Shown: positions 24,618-33,471, counted from the first letter of the stretch. The stretch: DNA of 41,792 nt from Candidatus Pelagibacter sp. (GCA_028408795.1 JAOOLP010000007.1:1-41792), one strand, 5' to 3'. Made by a program: numbers and translations. Notes: a model not told the origin generated them from the letters alone.

Positions 24618-24806
24618 TCATTTATTTAAAATTTTTTTCTTTGCTTTTTCATATTCATATCCACTTAAAACGCCTGACTTATAAAGATCCTGTAAAGTTT
24701 TGAGCTGATCAGAAATGCTAGTAGTATCTTTTGAGTTTTCGTTTTCATTAGCTAATACTTGGGAGTGGATAAATAATAATAAAAAAACTAATACAAATTT
24801 TTTCAT
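24618..24806 (-). CDS. Secreted SHOCT-domain mini-protein
   Basis: 62 residues from the ATG at 24806; a TTG five codons upstream is less likely, since the ATG begins a clean Sec signal (MKKFVLVFLLLFIHSQVLA, cleavage after about residue 19). The mature part is a short acidic linker (NENENSKDTTS) followed by one SHOCT motif: LKTLQDLYKSGVLSGYEYEKAKKKIL. SHOCT is a short helical module usually found at the end of larger proteins, so a stand-alone secreted copy is unusual. Its start overlaps the gpsA stop as ATGA. The role is unknown; it may bind a partner in the periplasm. Confidence 0.78.
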   Translation of the reverse strand: MKKFVLVFLLLFIHSQVLANENENSKDTTSISDQLKTLQDLYKSGVLSGYEYEKAKKKILNK

Positions 24807-25849
24807 CGGAATAATTCCCAATTAAGTTCAAGTTTTTTATCTTTTGCAATTGCATTAATCATAGCTAGCATTAAAGGTAATTTTTTTTCATCAAAGTCTT
24901 CGTTTATTTTTTTTGCAATTTCAAATGCTAGATCTGCTCCCTCTACAGTTACATTTTGCATTTTCGTTTTTTTTGCTTCAGAAAAAATTAGTCCTTCTCC
25001 AATAAATGAACCCATCTTCGCATTTCTTCCTCCTCCAGAGCTTACATAAAGATCTCCTAAACCTGCAAGACCTTTTACTGTTTCTTTTTTTCCATTAAGG
25101 TGCTCAACGAATATTTCCATTTCATGAATTGACTGTTTAATTAGTGCTGAAGCGGTGTTTAAATAATTTTTTTCTCGGATTTCATCGGAAGCATTATTAC
25201 TGCTCAAACCTTTAGCTGCCCCTACGGCCATAGAAAAAATATTTTTAATTGCTGCTGCCACCTCAACTCCATTGAGATCATCTGATGAGGTAGTATGATA
25301 ATAACTAGTTCTAAACATATCAGAAATTTTAGAAGCAGTTTTGATATCTTCGTTTGCAATAACTACACTACTATGAATTCTATTTGCCAAACCTGCAGCC
25401 AAACAAGGACCTCCGACTGCTGAAATGTTAACATTATTAATGCCTTTTGATTTTAATAATCTTTTAAGTTTATCTACTAATAATTCATACTTATTTTCGT
25501 AAATACTCAGTCCTTTGGTAAGCATTAAAATATTTGGTAAATTGTTATTCTTAGCAATTGTTTTTAATTGTTCTGAAACCCACTCAATTCCCTTTGAACT
25601 AATTCCTAAAACAATTAAATCAACATTTAATTTAAATAACTCTTTAAACTTATCAAACTTAAGAATCTTGATACTTTCAGGAATATGAACGTTTAAAGCA
25701 GGATGTAAATTATTATTATTTTTTATTTTTTCTATAAACTTATTTTCTAAATGAGTTCCTATAATACTTGTATCGTGATTGTTATCTACGCATGGAAATG
25801 AAAAAGCAGATCCCATAGCGCCAGCACCAATAATTACAATTTTAGACAT
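24803..25849 (-). CDS. gpsA: Glycerol-3-phosphate dehydrogenase [NAD(P)+]
   Basis: 348-residue cytoplasmic enzyme interconverting dihydroxyacetone phosphate and sn-glycerol 3-phosphate. N-terminal nucleotide motif IIGAGAMGSAF (5-15), catalytic lysine in VAAAIKNIFSMAVG and GLAGLGDLYVSSGGGRNAKMGSFIG are standard GpsA blocks. In most bacteria GpsA supplies G3P for phospholipids. Here it is next to glpK, and no GlpD lies in this window, so it might also work in the oxidative direction; this is inference. It starts 1 base past trkH on the same strand. Confidence 0.94.
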   Translation of the reverse strand: MSKIVIIGAGAMGSAFSFPCVDNNHDTSIIGTHLENKFIEKIKNNNNLHPALNVHIPESIKILKFDKFKELFKLNVDLIVLGISSKGIEWVSEQLKTIAKNNNLPNILMLTKGLSIYENKYELLVDKLKRLLKSKGINNVNISAVGGPCLAAGLANRIHSSVVIANEDIKTASKISDMFRTSYYHTTSSDDLNGVEVAAAIKNIFSMAVGAAKGLSSNNASDEIREKNYLNTASALIKQSIHEMEIFVEHLNGKKETVKGLAGLGDLYVSSGGGRNAKMGSFIGEGLIFSEAKKTKMQNVTVEGADLAFEIAKKINEDFDEKKLPLMLAMINAIAKDKKLELNWELFR

Positions 25850-25850
25850 A

Positions 25851-26438
25851 TTAGTTTTTAAAAAATATCTTTTTGATAATTAAAAAAATTGATATTAACT
25901 CAATTTTTCCAATTATCATAAAAAGAATTATACTCAACTTTGAGAATGTTAGTAAATTTGCAAAATTTATTTCATTAATGCCATACATAGCTGATGAGGT
26001 GGTATTAGTAATAGTAAGTATAGATAACTTAAATGATTTTTCGAAATTGATATCATCTACTGTTAAAATCCCTGATAAAATAAATAAACTTATAAAAAAA
26101 GATATAAATACAAGAAAAGAAATCTTAATACTTTCATCTGTTATTTTTTTTTCAGTGTTAAATATATTTTTATTAAGAATTGTATTTGGACTTATGAGTT
26201 TTATCATTTCTAACGATGAAGTTTTAAGTAAAATATAAATTCTCATTAATTTGATACCTGAAGAGTTTGAAATTAAAGATCCACCTAAAACAGTTATTAA
26301 TAAAAAATATAAACTTAGATTATTATTAGAATTTAATAGAGATAGTCCTGAATTACTTAAACTGCTCAAAACACTAATAATTATATCAAGTCCACTGTAA
26401 TCATTAAAATAAACTAATAAAACAAAAACAAAAGACAA
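25851..26438 (-). pseudogene. trkH: TrkH potassium transporter, C-terminal part (frame-shifted)
   Basis: 195 residues in the -1 frame relative to the upstream part; the first listed codon is a TTG, but the frame stays open back into the A8 tract at 26480-26487, giving ILEREHKEDFYLIILSFVFV just before it. It holds the last two pore-helix repeats of a Trk/Ktr-type subunit (SSLSNSGLSLL and TNTTSSAMYG) and about four membrane helices. It has no usable start of its own, so it is either the second half of a broken gene or is produced by slippage. Joined with the upstream part it gives about 470 residues, the normal TrkH length. Confidence 0.8.
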
Positions 26439-27262
26439 AATAATAAGATAAAAATCTTCTTTATGTTCTCTTTCAAGTATTTTTTTTCGAATATATTCAA
26501 AATTAAAAAAAAATTTAGCAGTGAAATAAGTAATGATAAAATAAAGACAATTTTTTTTGGATTTGTGTTTATAATATTTTCTAATGAGTTTGTTGGCAAA
26601 AATCCTCCTGCCGAAACCAAAGTCATGCTTAAATTTAGAGAATTAAACATTCTAACTTCTGTAATATTTAAAAACAAAAAAATTATAAAACTTAAAATCA
26701 AATAAAAAATGAAAATTTTGAATAAAAGATTTTTAATATTATTTTCACTATTAATACTGCCATCACCCGAGTATGTTAACTCGTTCATTTTGTATTTAAA
26801 TTGTTTATTCGAAAAAATAAGTATTAAGAAAAATAAAAAATATAAACCACCTATCCATTGTGACGATGAGCGCCAAATTATTAATGTTGGATCAAGATAT
26901 TTAATATTGTCAAAAGTTGAAAATCCAGTTCCTGTCAAACCTGAAACAGACTCAAAAAAAGAATTGATAAATGTTACTTGATAATTTCCAAGATAAAAAG
27001 GTATCGCTATTAAAAATGAACTAACTAAATATACAAGTATTACTAAGATTAGTTGCTCAATAAAATTAATTCTTTTTGATGATTTTTTACCAACATAGAA
27101 AAGAAAGCATCCAGCCAGTAATGAAATAGTAAGAGTCGTTATATAAGAATTGATACTTAAGAAATAATCAAAATAAGATGAATAAAGAATATTAACAAAA
27201 GCTAAAATACTTATAGGAAAACAAAACAAACCTAAGTAATAACTTATTCCTTTAAAATTCAT
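26414..27262 (-). CDS. trkH: TrkH potassium transporter, N-terminal part (frame-shifted)
   Basis: 282 residues with helices starting from the first codons (YYLGLFCFPISILAFVNIL) and two pore-loop repeats, SGLTGTGFSTFD and SAGGFLPTN, as in the first half of Trk/Ktr K+ subunits. From about residue 260 the frame leaves the family pattern: after FEKK it reads YLKENIKKIF and stops. A -1 shift in GAA AAA AAA continues into the C-terminal part. It could be a true mutation, a consensus error in the A8 run, or programmed or transcriptional slippage. It lies behind trkA in the ntrY-ntrX-trkA operon; the complete protein would import K+ with TrkA as regulator. Confidence 0.85.
   Translation of the reverse strand: MNFKGISYYLGLFCFPISILAFVNILYSSYFDYFLSINSYITTLTISLLAGCFLFYVGKKSSKRINFIEQLILVILVYLVSSFLIAIPFYLGNYQVTFINSFFESVSGLTGTGFSTFDNIKYLDPTLIIWRSSSQWIGGLYFLFFLILIFSNKQFKYKMNELTYSGDGSINSENNIKNLLFKIFIFYLILSFIIFLFLNITEVRMFNSLNLSMTLVSAGGFLPTNSLENIINTNPKKIVFILSLLISLLNFFLILNIFEKKYLKENIKKIFILLFCLLFLFY
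26480..26487 (-). other. A8 slippery tract splitting trkH
   Basis: On the minus strand eight A residues follow TTCG. In the upstream frame they read GAA AAA AAA, the form A AAA AAA of a classical -1 slippery heptamer. One extra A, or a -1 slip, joins the two trkH frames exactly. Confidence 0.85.
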
Positions 27263-27264
27263 TA

Positions 27265-28638
27265 TTAAATGGAACTAACACTAAATATGCTTTCAACCTC
27301 TTTTAACTGTTCTCTTTTAGCTAGAAAAACAACTAGATCATCTTTTTCAAAAACAAAACTTGATCTTGGAATTATTACTTCATTTTTTCTAACAATAGCC
27401 CCTATTCTAATATCTTCAGGTAAATTAGAGTCTCTTATTTTCTTATTTAACAATTCAGATTTTTCTAAAATTTTTGCCTCTATAAATTCATACTCTCCAT
27501 CCAAAAGTGAGTAAACAGTTCCTATGGTTCCTCTATGAACATGTTCCATTATTCTTGAAACTGTTGTCATTCTTGGATCAACTAGGTCATCAATATTCAA
27601 TGAGTCTTGTAACAAATTGTAGTTTGTTTTGTTTACTATCGCGATTGTTCTTTTTTTTAAACCAGTTTTTTCAGCCAACACACAAGCCATCATGTTATTT
27701 TCATCATCATTTGTAAGTGCCAAAACCGTTTCTGAGTCTTCAAGATTAGCCTCCTTTAATATCTCTTCGTCTAAAGCATCGCCATTAATGACCATGGAAG
27801 AAGAAAGTTCTCCAACGATTTCCTCAGCTCTTTTTTTATCTTTTTCAATAATCTTTATCCTGACTTCTTCAAAATTAGTTTCTAACATTTTTGCTAAATT
27901 TAAACCTATATTTCCGCCACCAATTATTAAGATATTCTTGGAAACCTTCTCTTCATGACCAAACGCTTTTAAAATTTCATTTAATTGATTACTGCTTACA
28001 ACTAAATAAATATTATCGCCTACTTGCAAAGTATCATTTTTCTTTAAATAAATAAATTTTTCCTTTCTTAGTGCACCAAGAATATTGGCTTTAAAATTAG
28101 GAAATTTTTTTGTTAAATCTTTAAGAGGTATATCCTTTATAGGACAATTTTTTTCAATTGAAATCTCTAACATCTTTACTTTGTCATTTGCAAAAGGAAC
28201 ATTATCTAAAGCACCTGGTGCTTCTAATCTTCTAAACAAAGATTTAGCAACTTCAAGTTCTGGTGAAATAATTACATCTATAGGAATATTGGATTTATTA
28301 AAGAGTTTTCCCCATTTACCCTCTAGAAAATCTTTTGTTCTTATACGAGCAATTTTTTTTGAAATATTAAAAAGTGTGCTAGCCAATTGACAAACAATCA
28401 TGTTTGTTTCGTCATTACGAGTAACTGCAATAACCATATCAGCTTTTTCACCGCCTGCATTCTCTAAAACACTGGGCAAAGTTGCTCTCCCTACAATACC
28501 TTTTACATCCTGAGTATCATTAATTTTTTTTATATCCTCTGAAGATTGATCTATAACTGTCACTGAATGTCCTTGGGCTGACAACTGTTTACTTATCGAG
28601 AAACCGACTTTCCCGGCTCCACATATTATTATATTCAT
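27265..28638 (-). CDS. trkA: Trk system potassium uptake protein TrkA
   Basis: 457-residue peripheral NAD-binding regulator of TrkH. It is two RCK repeats in tandem: GAGKVGFSISKQLSAQGHSVTVID at the start and IGGGNIGLNLAKMLE near residue 240, each followed by an RCK-C domain (CPIKDIPLKDL, then LLNKKIRDSNLPEDIRIGAIVR). MIVAVTRNDETNMIVCQLA and VLALTNDDENNMMACVLAEK are the duplicated nucleotide-binding strands. It lies between ntrX (1-base gap) and trkH (2-base gap) in one transcript, so K+ uptake and NtrYX share expression. Confidence 0.95.
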   Translation of the reverse strand: MNIIICGAGKVGFSISKQLSAQGHSVTVIDQSSEDIKKINDTQDVKGIVGRATLPSVLENAGGEKADMVIAVTRNDETNMIVCQLASTLFNISKKIARIRTKDFLEGKWGKLFNKSNIPIDVIISPELEVAKSLFRRLEAPGALDNVPFANDKVKMLEISIEKNCPIKDIPLKDLTKKFPNFKANILGALRKEKFIYLKKNDTLQVGDNIYLVVSSNQLNEILKAFGHEEKVSKNILIIGGGNIGLNLAKMLETNFEEVRIKIIEKDKKRAEEIVGELSSSMVINGDALDEEILKEANLEDSETVLALTNDDENNMMACVLAEKTGLKKRTIAIVNKTNYNLLQDSLNIDDLVDPRMTTVSRIMEHVHRGTIGTVYSLLDGEYEFIEAKILEKSELLNKKIRDSNLPEDIRIGAIVRKNEVIIPRSSFVFEKDDLVVFLAKREQLKEVESIFSVSSI

Positions 28639-28639
28639 T

Positions 28640-30004
28640 TTAATTAATGCCTTTGATACCTAGCAATTTTAACTTTCTATGTAATGCAGATCTTTCCATA
28701 CCAATAAAATCTGCTGTTCTAGAAATATTACCATGATTTCTTTTTAATTGATTTATTAAATATTCTTTTTCAAAATGTTCTCTCGCCTCTTTTAAAGGAG
28801 AGGCAAATGATTTTTCTAAAAGAGACTTGTCAGTATCTAAAGAAGAAGAAGATAAAATATCATTCATTAGTTTATTAATATTTTCTTTGCTTTCATTAGC
28901 TGATAAAATTGTAACTCTCTCAACTAAATTTCTTAGTTCTCTAACATTTCCCGGCCAGTTATAGGTATATAAATTATCATTTTTAATATCGATTTTAGGC
29001 TGTTGAACTCCGTTAATTTCTGAAAGTTTTTCTTTAAAATATTCTACTAATAAAGGTATATCCTCTGTTCTAGAACTTAAAGATGTTAATTCTATTGGAA
29101 CCACGTTAAGTCTATGAAACAAATCTTCTCTGAATTTACCAAACTCAACTAATTCTTTTAAATTTTTTGAAGTAGAAGATATTAATCTTATATTGACACT
29201 TATATCTTTTGAACCATTAAGTCTTTTAAACTTTTGATCAATTAAAACTCTAAGTACATTCGCTTGTGTTTCAAAAGGAATTTCGGAGACTTCATCTATT
29301 AAGAGAGTTCCCTTGTTTGCCCTTTCCAAAGCACCAAAAGAAACATTTCCATCTTTAAATTCTTGTCCAAAAAGTTCTTTTTCATATGTATTTTCTTTTA
29401 AAAGAGCCGCGTTTAGAATAATGAAAGGCTCTTTAGATCTCGCAGAATTTTTATGTATTTTTCTAGCCACTAGTTCCTTGCCTGAACCAGTAGGACCAGA
29501 TATCAAAATTCTACTATCTGAAGTCGATAGTTTTTCAATTGTTTTCTTTATTTTAGTAATTGAATTGCTTTTTCCAACCAATTCAAATGAATGAAATAAT
29601 TTATTTTCAATTATGTCTTTTTCTTTTTTTAGTTTCGCATTTTCTAATGCTCTGTTAACATAATTCAATATTTTTTCTGTAGAAAAAGGTTTCTCTATAA
29701 ATTCGTATGCACCTAATCTTATTGCCTCCACAGCTATTTGGACTGTAGCATGTCCCGATATCATTATTACTGGAATAAGTTTGTTTTTTTTTATTATAAT
29801 TTTTAAAAGATCAATACCATCTTTATCTGTTTTATCTAATTTAATATCTATTATTGCTAAATCCGGAATTTTCTTATTTATTTCTAATACTGCTTGATCA
29901 TAGTTCGCAGCTGATCTGACAGCGAAATTTTGCTCTTTTAATATATTGCAAATTAAAAATCGTATATCTGGATTATCGTCTATTACTAATATATCTTTAT
30001 GCAT
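28640..30004 (-). CDS. ntrX: Response regulator NtrX (AAA+, lacks GAFTGA)
   Basis: 454 residues. Receiver domain 1-120 with phosphoacceptor D53 (LAIIDIKLD) and acidic pocket DD9-10; AAA+ domain about 137-375 with Walker A GPTGSGKE (171-178 region) and Walker B GTLLIDEVSE (232-241); C-terminal Fis-type helix-turn-helix (NISRTADFIGMERSALHRKL). In sigma-54 activators a GAFTGA loop follows ELFG; here the place reads ELFGQEFKDGNVSFGALER with no such loop. So it is unlikely to activate sigma-54 and probably acts on sigma-70 promoters. It overlaps ntrY by 8 bases, as expected for a two-component pair. Confidence 0.93.
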   Translation of the reverse strand: MHKDILVIDDNPDIRFLICNILKEQNFAVRSAANYDQAVLEINKKIPDLAIIDIKLDKTDKDGIDLLKIIIKKNKLIPVIMISGHATVQIAVEAIRLGAYEFIEKPFSTEKILNYVNRALENAKLKKEKDIIENKLFHSFELVGKSNSITKIKKTIEKLSTSDSRILISGPTGSGKELVARKIHKNSARSKEPFIILNAALLKENTYEKELFGQEFKDGNVSFGALERANKGTLLIDEVSEIPFETQANVLRVLIDQKFKRLNGSKDISVNIRLISSTSKNLKELVEFGKFREDLFHRLNVVPIELTSLSSRTEDIPLLVEYFKEKLSEINGVQQPKIDIKNDNLYTYNWPGNVRELRNLVERVTILSANESKENINKLMNDILSSSSLDTDKSLLEKSFASPLKEAREHFEKEYLINQLKRNHGNISRTADFIGMERSALHRKLKLLGIKGIN

Positions 30005-31778
30005 TTATAGTTGGAATTACAATTTCTATGATTGTGCCAGAAGATTTCTTTTTATTCCTAATGAGAAAGTCTCCCGAATGTTCATTAATAATTTTGTTTA
30101 CTATGGGCAGTCCAAGTCCAGTACCTTTAACTTTAGTTGTAAAATAAGGCGTCATTACTTTTTTTGTGTCTGATATGCCTGTGCCATTGTCTGTTATCTT
30201 AATCACTATATAGTCATTATTTCTAATAATTTCTATGTCAATTTTACCTTTAAAATCGGGGTTTTTTTTAATTAAATCTAAAAATGCTTCTTCAGAGTTT
30301 TTAATTAAATTAATAAATACACGGTTTAATTGCTCGGCATCTCCACTAATCATGATTTTTTTTTGATCTATCTTAAAATTAATTACATTTTTTGAGGACA
30401 ATTTAACCAAGTCGATAGCTCTATTTATAACTTCAATTATATTAATTTTTTTAAAAGTAGGTCTTGGCATTCTTGCAAAGCTAGAAAATTCATTAACTAA
30501 ATTTTCGATATCTTTGATTTGTCTGTTAATAGTTTGTAAATATTTTTCAAAATCTTCACCTCCTGAACTTATTTTAGATGAGTATTTTTCTCTTAAACGG
30601 TCGATAGATAGCTGAATAGGTGTTAAGGGATTTTTAATTTCATGTGCTAGTTTTCTAGCCACACTTTCCCAGGCTTCATATCTTTCAGATGCTAGTAACC
30701 TATCTTGTTGTTTTTTTAGTCTATCTATCATTAAATTAAAATTAGAATTAAGTTGTTTAAACTCCTCATCTGCCTCAATATTAGGCACTTTTACATCTAA
30801 TGCACCTTTGCTTATTGCGTCAGATGCCCCAATTAAGTTAACGATTGGTTTGGTAAGCCTAGAAGCAAAAGTAATAGCTATTGAGGTTGATAAAAATAAA
30901 AGCAAAGTCACTACAATTATATAAATTATCGCAAATGTTACTTTTATTCCCGTTTGACTATTTTCTACAGAATAATAAAAATTAACTGCTTTTTCAGTAT
31001 CATTTAAATATTTTAATATTTCTGAATCTATATTTCTTGAAATATATAAGTATGTATCAACAAGGGAAGTAAGTTTTGTCATCACTGTAGTTTTATTTTC
31101 TTGATTATTTGAAATAAAAACCTGTTTACCCTCTAATACTTGATCATAGTCTTCATCCGAAGGAACAATAAACTCATCAGTAATGTCTCTTACATTTGAC
31201 ATTAAAACATTTCCTAATCCATCAATTAAATATACATCATCAATTTTTCTTAATATCTTTTCAGCGCTAATGACTTGTTTGAATCTATTTGGATTAGAAT
31301 AATAAAAACTAGAAGCCCTGTTTAATCCAACGCTCATTAATATTACATCTGATTTAACACTTTCTTTGCTTTCTTCTAGATAATTTTTAGCCACATCATA
31401 AGAATTATTTACTGCATTAGTAATTTGTTTATCAAAATAATTTTGAATACCAAAATTGAAAATAAATAAAGAAAATATTGCTACTAATAGTGAAGGAATA
31501 AGAGTAAATAATGAAAATATTGAAATATATTTTAGATTTGTTTGTTGGCCAGTTTTGACTCTTTTGCCAGTAGAATAAAATCGATAAAAATTCTTAAATA
31601 TTAAGAAGAAAAAGGTTAACAACAAAATAATATCAATAATTAATAAGATTTGTAAATTCTGGTCTGTTAAGGGAACAAAACCTTCATTGATAAAGGTTAA
31701 AAATGTTACAATCCCCATAAAAATACACAAAAATGAAGATAATATAATCCAATTAAAGTTTTTTATAATTTTAAACAT
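29997..31778 (-). CDS. ntrY: Sensor histidine kinase NtrY
   Basis: 593 residues. Four membrane helices: about 10-30, 42-62, 85-110 and 278-302, with a periplasmic sensor region between the last two. A HAMP segment follows (about 302-355). The dimerisation/phosphoacceptor helix has H379 in LAHEIKNPLTPIQLS, and the C-terminal ATPase has NLIKNSEEAF, DNGTGI and GTGLGLPIVNKIINEHSG. There is no room for the PAS domain usually found between HAMP and the His helix in longer NtrY proteins. It is divergent from ispDF, with 48 bases between the start codons. Confidence 0.92.
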   Translation of the reverse strand: MFKIIKNFNWIILSSFLCIFMGIVTFLTFINEGFVPLTDQNLQILLIIDIILLLTFFFLIFKNFYRFYSTGKRVKTGQQTNLKYISIFSLFTLIPSLLVAIFSLFIFNFGIQNYFDKQITNAVNNSYDVAKNYLEESKESVKSDVILMSVGLNRASSFYYSNPNRFKQVISAEKILRKIDDVYLIDGLGNVLMSNVRDITDEFIVPSDEDYDQVLEGKQVFISNNQENKTTVMTKLTSLVDTYLYISRNIDSEILKYLNDTEKAVNFYYSVENSQTGIKVTFAIIYIIVVTLLLFLSTSIAITFASRLTKPIVNLIGASDAISKGALDVKVPNIEADEEFKQLNSNFNLMIDRLKKQQDRLLASERYEAWESVARKLAHEIKNPLTPIQLSIDRLREKYSSKISSGGEDFEKYLQTINRQIKDIENLVNEFSSFARMPRPTFKKINIIEVINRAIDLVKLSSKNVINFKIDQKKIMISGDAEQLNRVFINLIKNSEEAFLDLIKKNPDFKGKIDIEIIRNNDYIVIKITDNGTGISDTKKVMTPYFTTKVKGTGLGLPIVNKIINEHSGDFLIRNKKKSSGTIIEIVIPTINA

Positions 31779-31826
31779 TCTAAATAAGTCTTAAATATTC
31801 ATATAAATATAATATAAGTTTATACA

Positions 31827-32972
31827 ATGAATTTTTGTTTAATCATTCTAGCTGCTGGTAATAGCCATAGATTTAGGTCTAATGTAGGCAAACCTTATCA
31901 AAAAATTGCTGGTAAATCATTAGTGGAAATTAATGTCGATAAAGCTAGACAATTTAAACAAATTAAAAAGATTATTCTTGTTTATAATAAAAAAGACTTA
32001 AAAAGAGTTAAAAATCTTAAGCTCAAAAATATTAAAACAATCTTAGGAGGTAAAACTAGACAAGAGTCTACTTTCAATGCTTTAAAATACCTCGATAAAA
32101 TCGGTGGAGTAGCAAAAGTTTTAATTCATGATGTTGCGAGACCAAATTTTTCCTTAAAGTTAATTGATACTATAATCAAAAACATGAAAAATGCTAAAGC
32201 TGTAATTCCAAAAATAAAAATACAAGATGCTGTAAAACAAAAAATAGACTCGAGCTTAAATGAGTATATTTTAGGCAAGAAAAGAGATAAATTATTTCTT
32301 ACACAAACTCCGCAAGCTTTTAATTTTAAAGAAATTTATAATTTACATCAAACTAATTATAGAAAATATAAAGATGATGATATTTCATTATATATGAACT
32401 TAGATGGAGTGAAATTTTTAGATGGTGAAAAAAGTAATTTTAAAATTACGGATCAATCAGATTTTCAAATTTTAAAGAAAATATATAAATCAAATCAAAG
32501 TGTCGGGATTGGTTTTGATGTTCATAGACTTGTTCCAAAAAGAAATCTTTATTTAGCAGGATTAAAAATTAAATCACCTTTAGGAACACTTGGTCATTCT
32601 GATGGAGATCCTGTGTTACATTCGATAACAGATGAAATACTCGGTGCTTGTAAAATGGGAGATATTGGTCAAATGTTTTCTGATAAAAGTAAAAAATTTA
32701 AGAATATAAGATCAACAGTATTACTTAAAGAGGTAATAAAAAAAATAAAAGCAAAAGGTTATTTTATTAATAATATAGATATTAATATTATTACTCAAAC
32801 CCCAAAAATTAAAAAATATAAAAATAAAATGATAAATAGTATTGCTAAGCTTTGTGAAATTTCAAAAAATCAAGTTAATATAAAAGGCAAAACAACAGAA
32901 AAATTAGGTGTGATAGGAAAAGAAAAAGCTATTGCTTGTGAAGTAATTACCTCAGTAATCAAATATGATTAA
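31827..32972 (+). CDS. ispDF: Bifunctional IspD/IspF (MEP isoprenoid pathway)
   Basis: 381-residue fusion of two steps of the non-mevalonate pathway. The N-terminal IspD cytidylyltransferase (about 1-215) has IILAAGNSHRFRS and VLIHDVARP. The C-terminal IspF cyclodiphosphate synthase (about 222-381) has IGFDVHRL with the metal ligands D and H, and LGHSDGDPVLHSITDEILGACKMGDIG. Fusion of ispD and ispF is common in alphaproteobacteria. The pgpA start overlaps its end by 8 bases, so the two are translationally coupled. It is the first gene of a three-gene plus-strand operon. Confidence 0.95.
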   Translation: MNFCLIILAAGNSHRFRSNVGKPYQKIAGKSLVEINVDKARQFKQIKKIILVYNKKDLKRVKNLKLKNIKTILGGKTRQESTFNALKYLDKIGGVAKVLIHDVARPNFSLKLIDTIIKNMKNAKAVIPKIKIQDAVKQKIDSSLNEYILGKKRDKLFLTQTPQAFNFKEIYNLHQTNYRKYKDDDISLYMNLDGVKFLDGEKSNFKITDQSDFQILKKIYKSNQSVGIGFDVHRLVPKRNLYLAGLKIKSPLGTLGHSDGDPVLHSITDEILGACKMGDIGQMFSDKSKKFKNIRSTVLLKEVIKKIKAKGYFINNIDINIITQTPKIKKYKNKMINSIAKLCEISKNQVNIKGKTTEKLGVIGKEKAIACEVITSVIKYD

Positions 32973-33471
32973 TACTATAAACTTTTTATTTGTAACTTTT
33001 TTTGGAATCGGAACTATTAGGTATGCTCCTGGAACAATTACTTCATTAATCACTGTAATATTTCTATTTAGTTTATTCCATGTTATAAATTTATCTAACA
33101 CTGTTATTTTGATAATCTTAATAGCTGTATTTCTCTATTCTTTTGTAGCAATTGCAAATTATATCAAAGACAACGCCAACAAAGATCCAAAGGAAGTAGT
33201 TATTGATGAGGTCATTGGTCAATCAATACCCATTTATATATATGAAGTGGCGCATGGAACAGCAAAGGAATATAATGAGTCAATTTTATTTTATATATAT
33301 ATTTTTATTTTATTTAGATTTTTCGATATAAAAAAACCATTTCCTATAAATTTCTTTGATAAAAAATTCAAAAATAGTTTTGGTGTTGTTATCGATGATG
33401 TAATTGCGGGACTTTATGTTGTATTAACTTTAATTATATTTATGATAATTAAATCAAAACTATTCATATGA
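32965..33471 (+). CDS. pgpA: Phosphatidylglycerophosphatase A
   Basis: 168-residue inner-membrane enzyme that dephosphorylates phosphatidylglycerophosphate to phosphatidylglycerol. Several hydrophobic helices are interspersed with the family motifs GTIRYAPGTITSLI and VIDEVIGQSIP, the latter with the acidic catalytic pair, and RFFDIKKPFPINFFD. It overlaps ispDF by 8 bases and cinA by 4 bases (ATGA). Confidence 0.92.
   Translation: MINTINFLFVTFFGIGTIRYAPGTITSLITVIFLFSLFHVINLSNTVILIILIAVFLYSFVAIANYIKDNANKDPKEVVIDEVIGQSIPIYIYEVAHGTAKEYNESILFYIYIFILFRFFDIKKPFPINFFDKKFKNSFGVVIDDVIAGLYVVLTLIIFMIIKSKLFI

Noticed and set aside
25873..26238. 121-codon plus-strand frame opposite trkH
   Set aside because: Reverse image of the membrane-protein coding sequence; A/T-rich hydrophobic codons give open frames on both strands.
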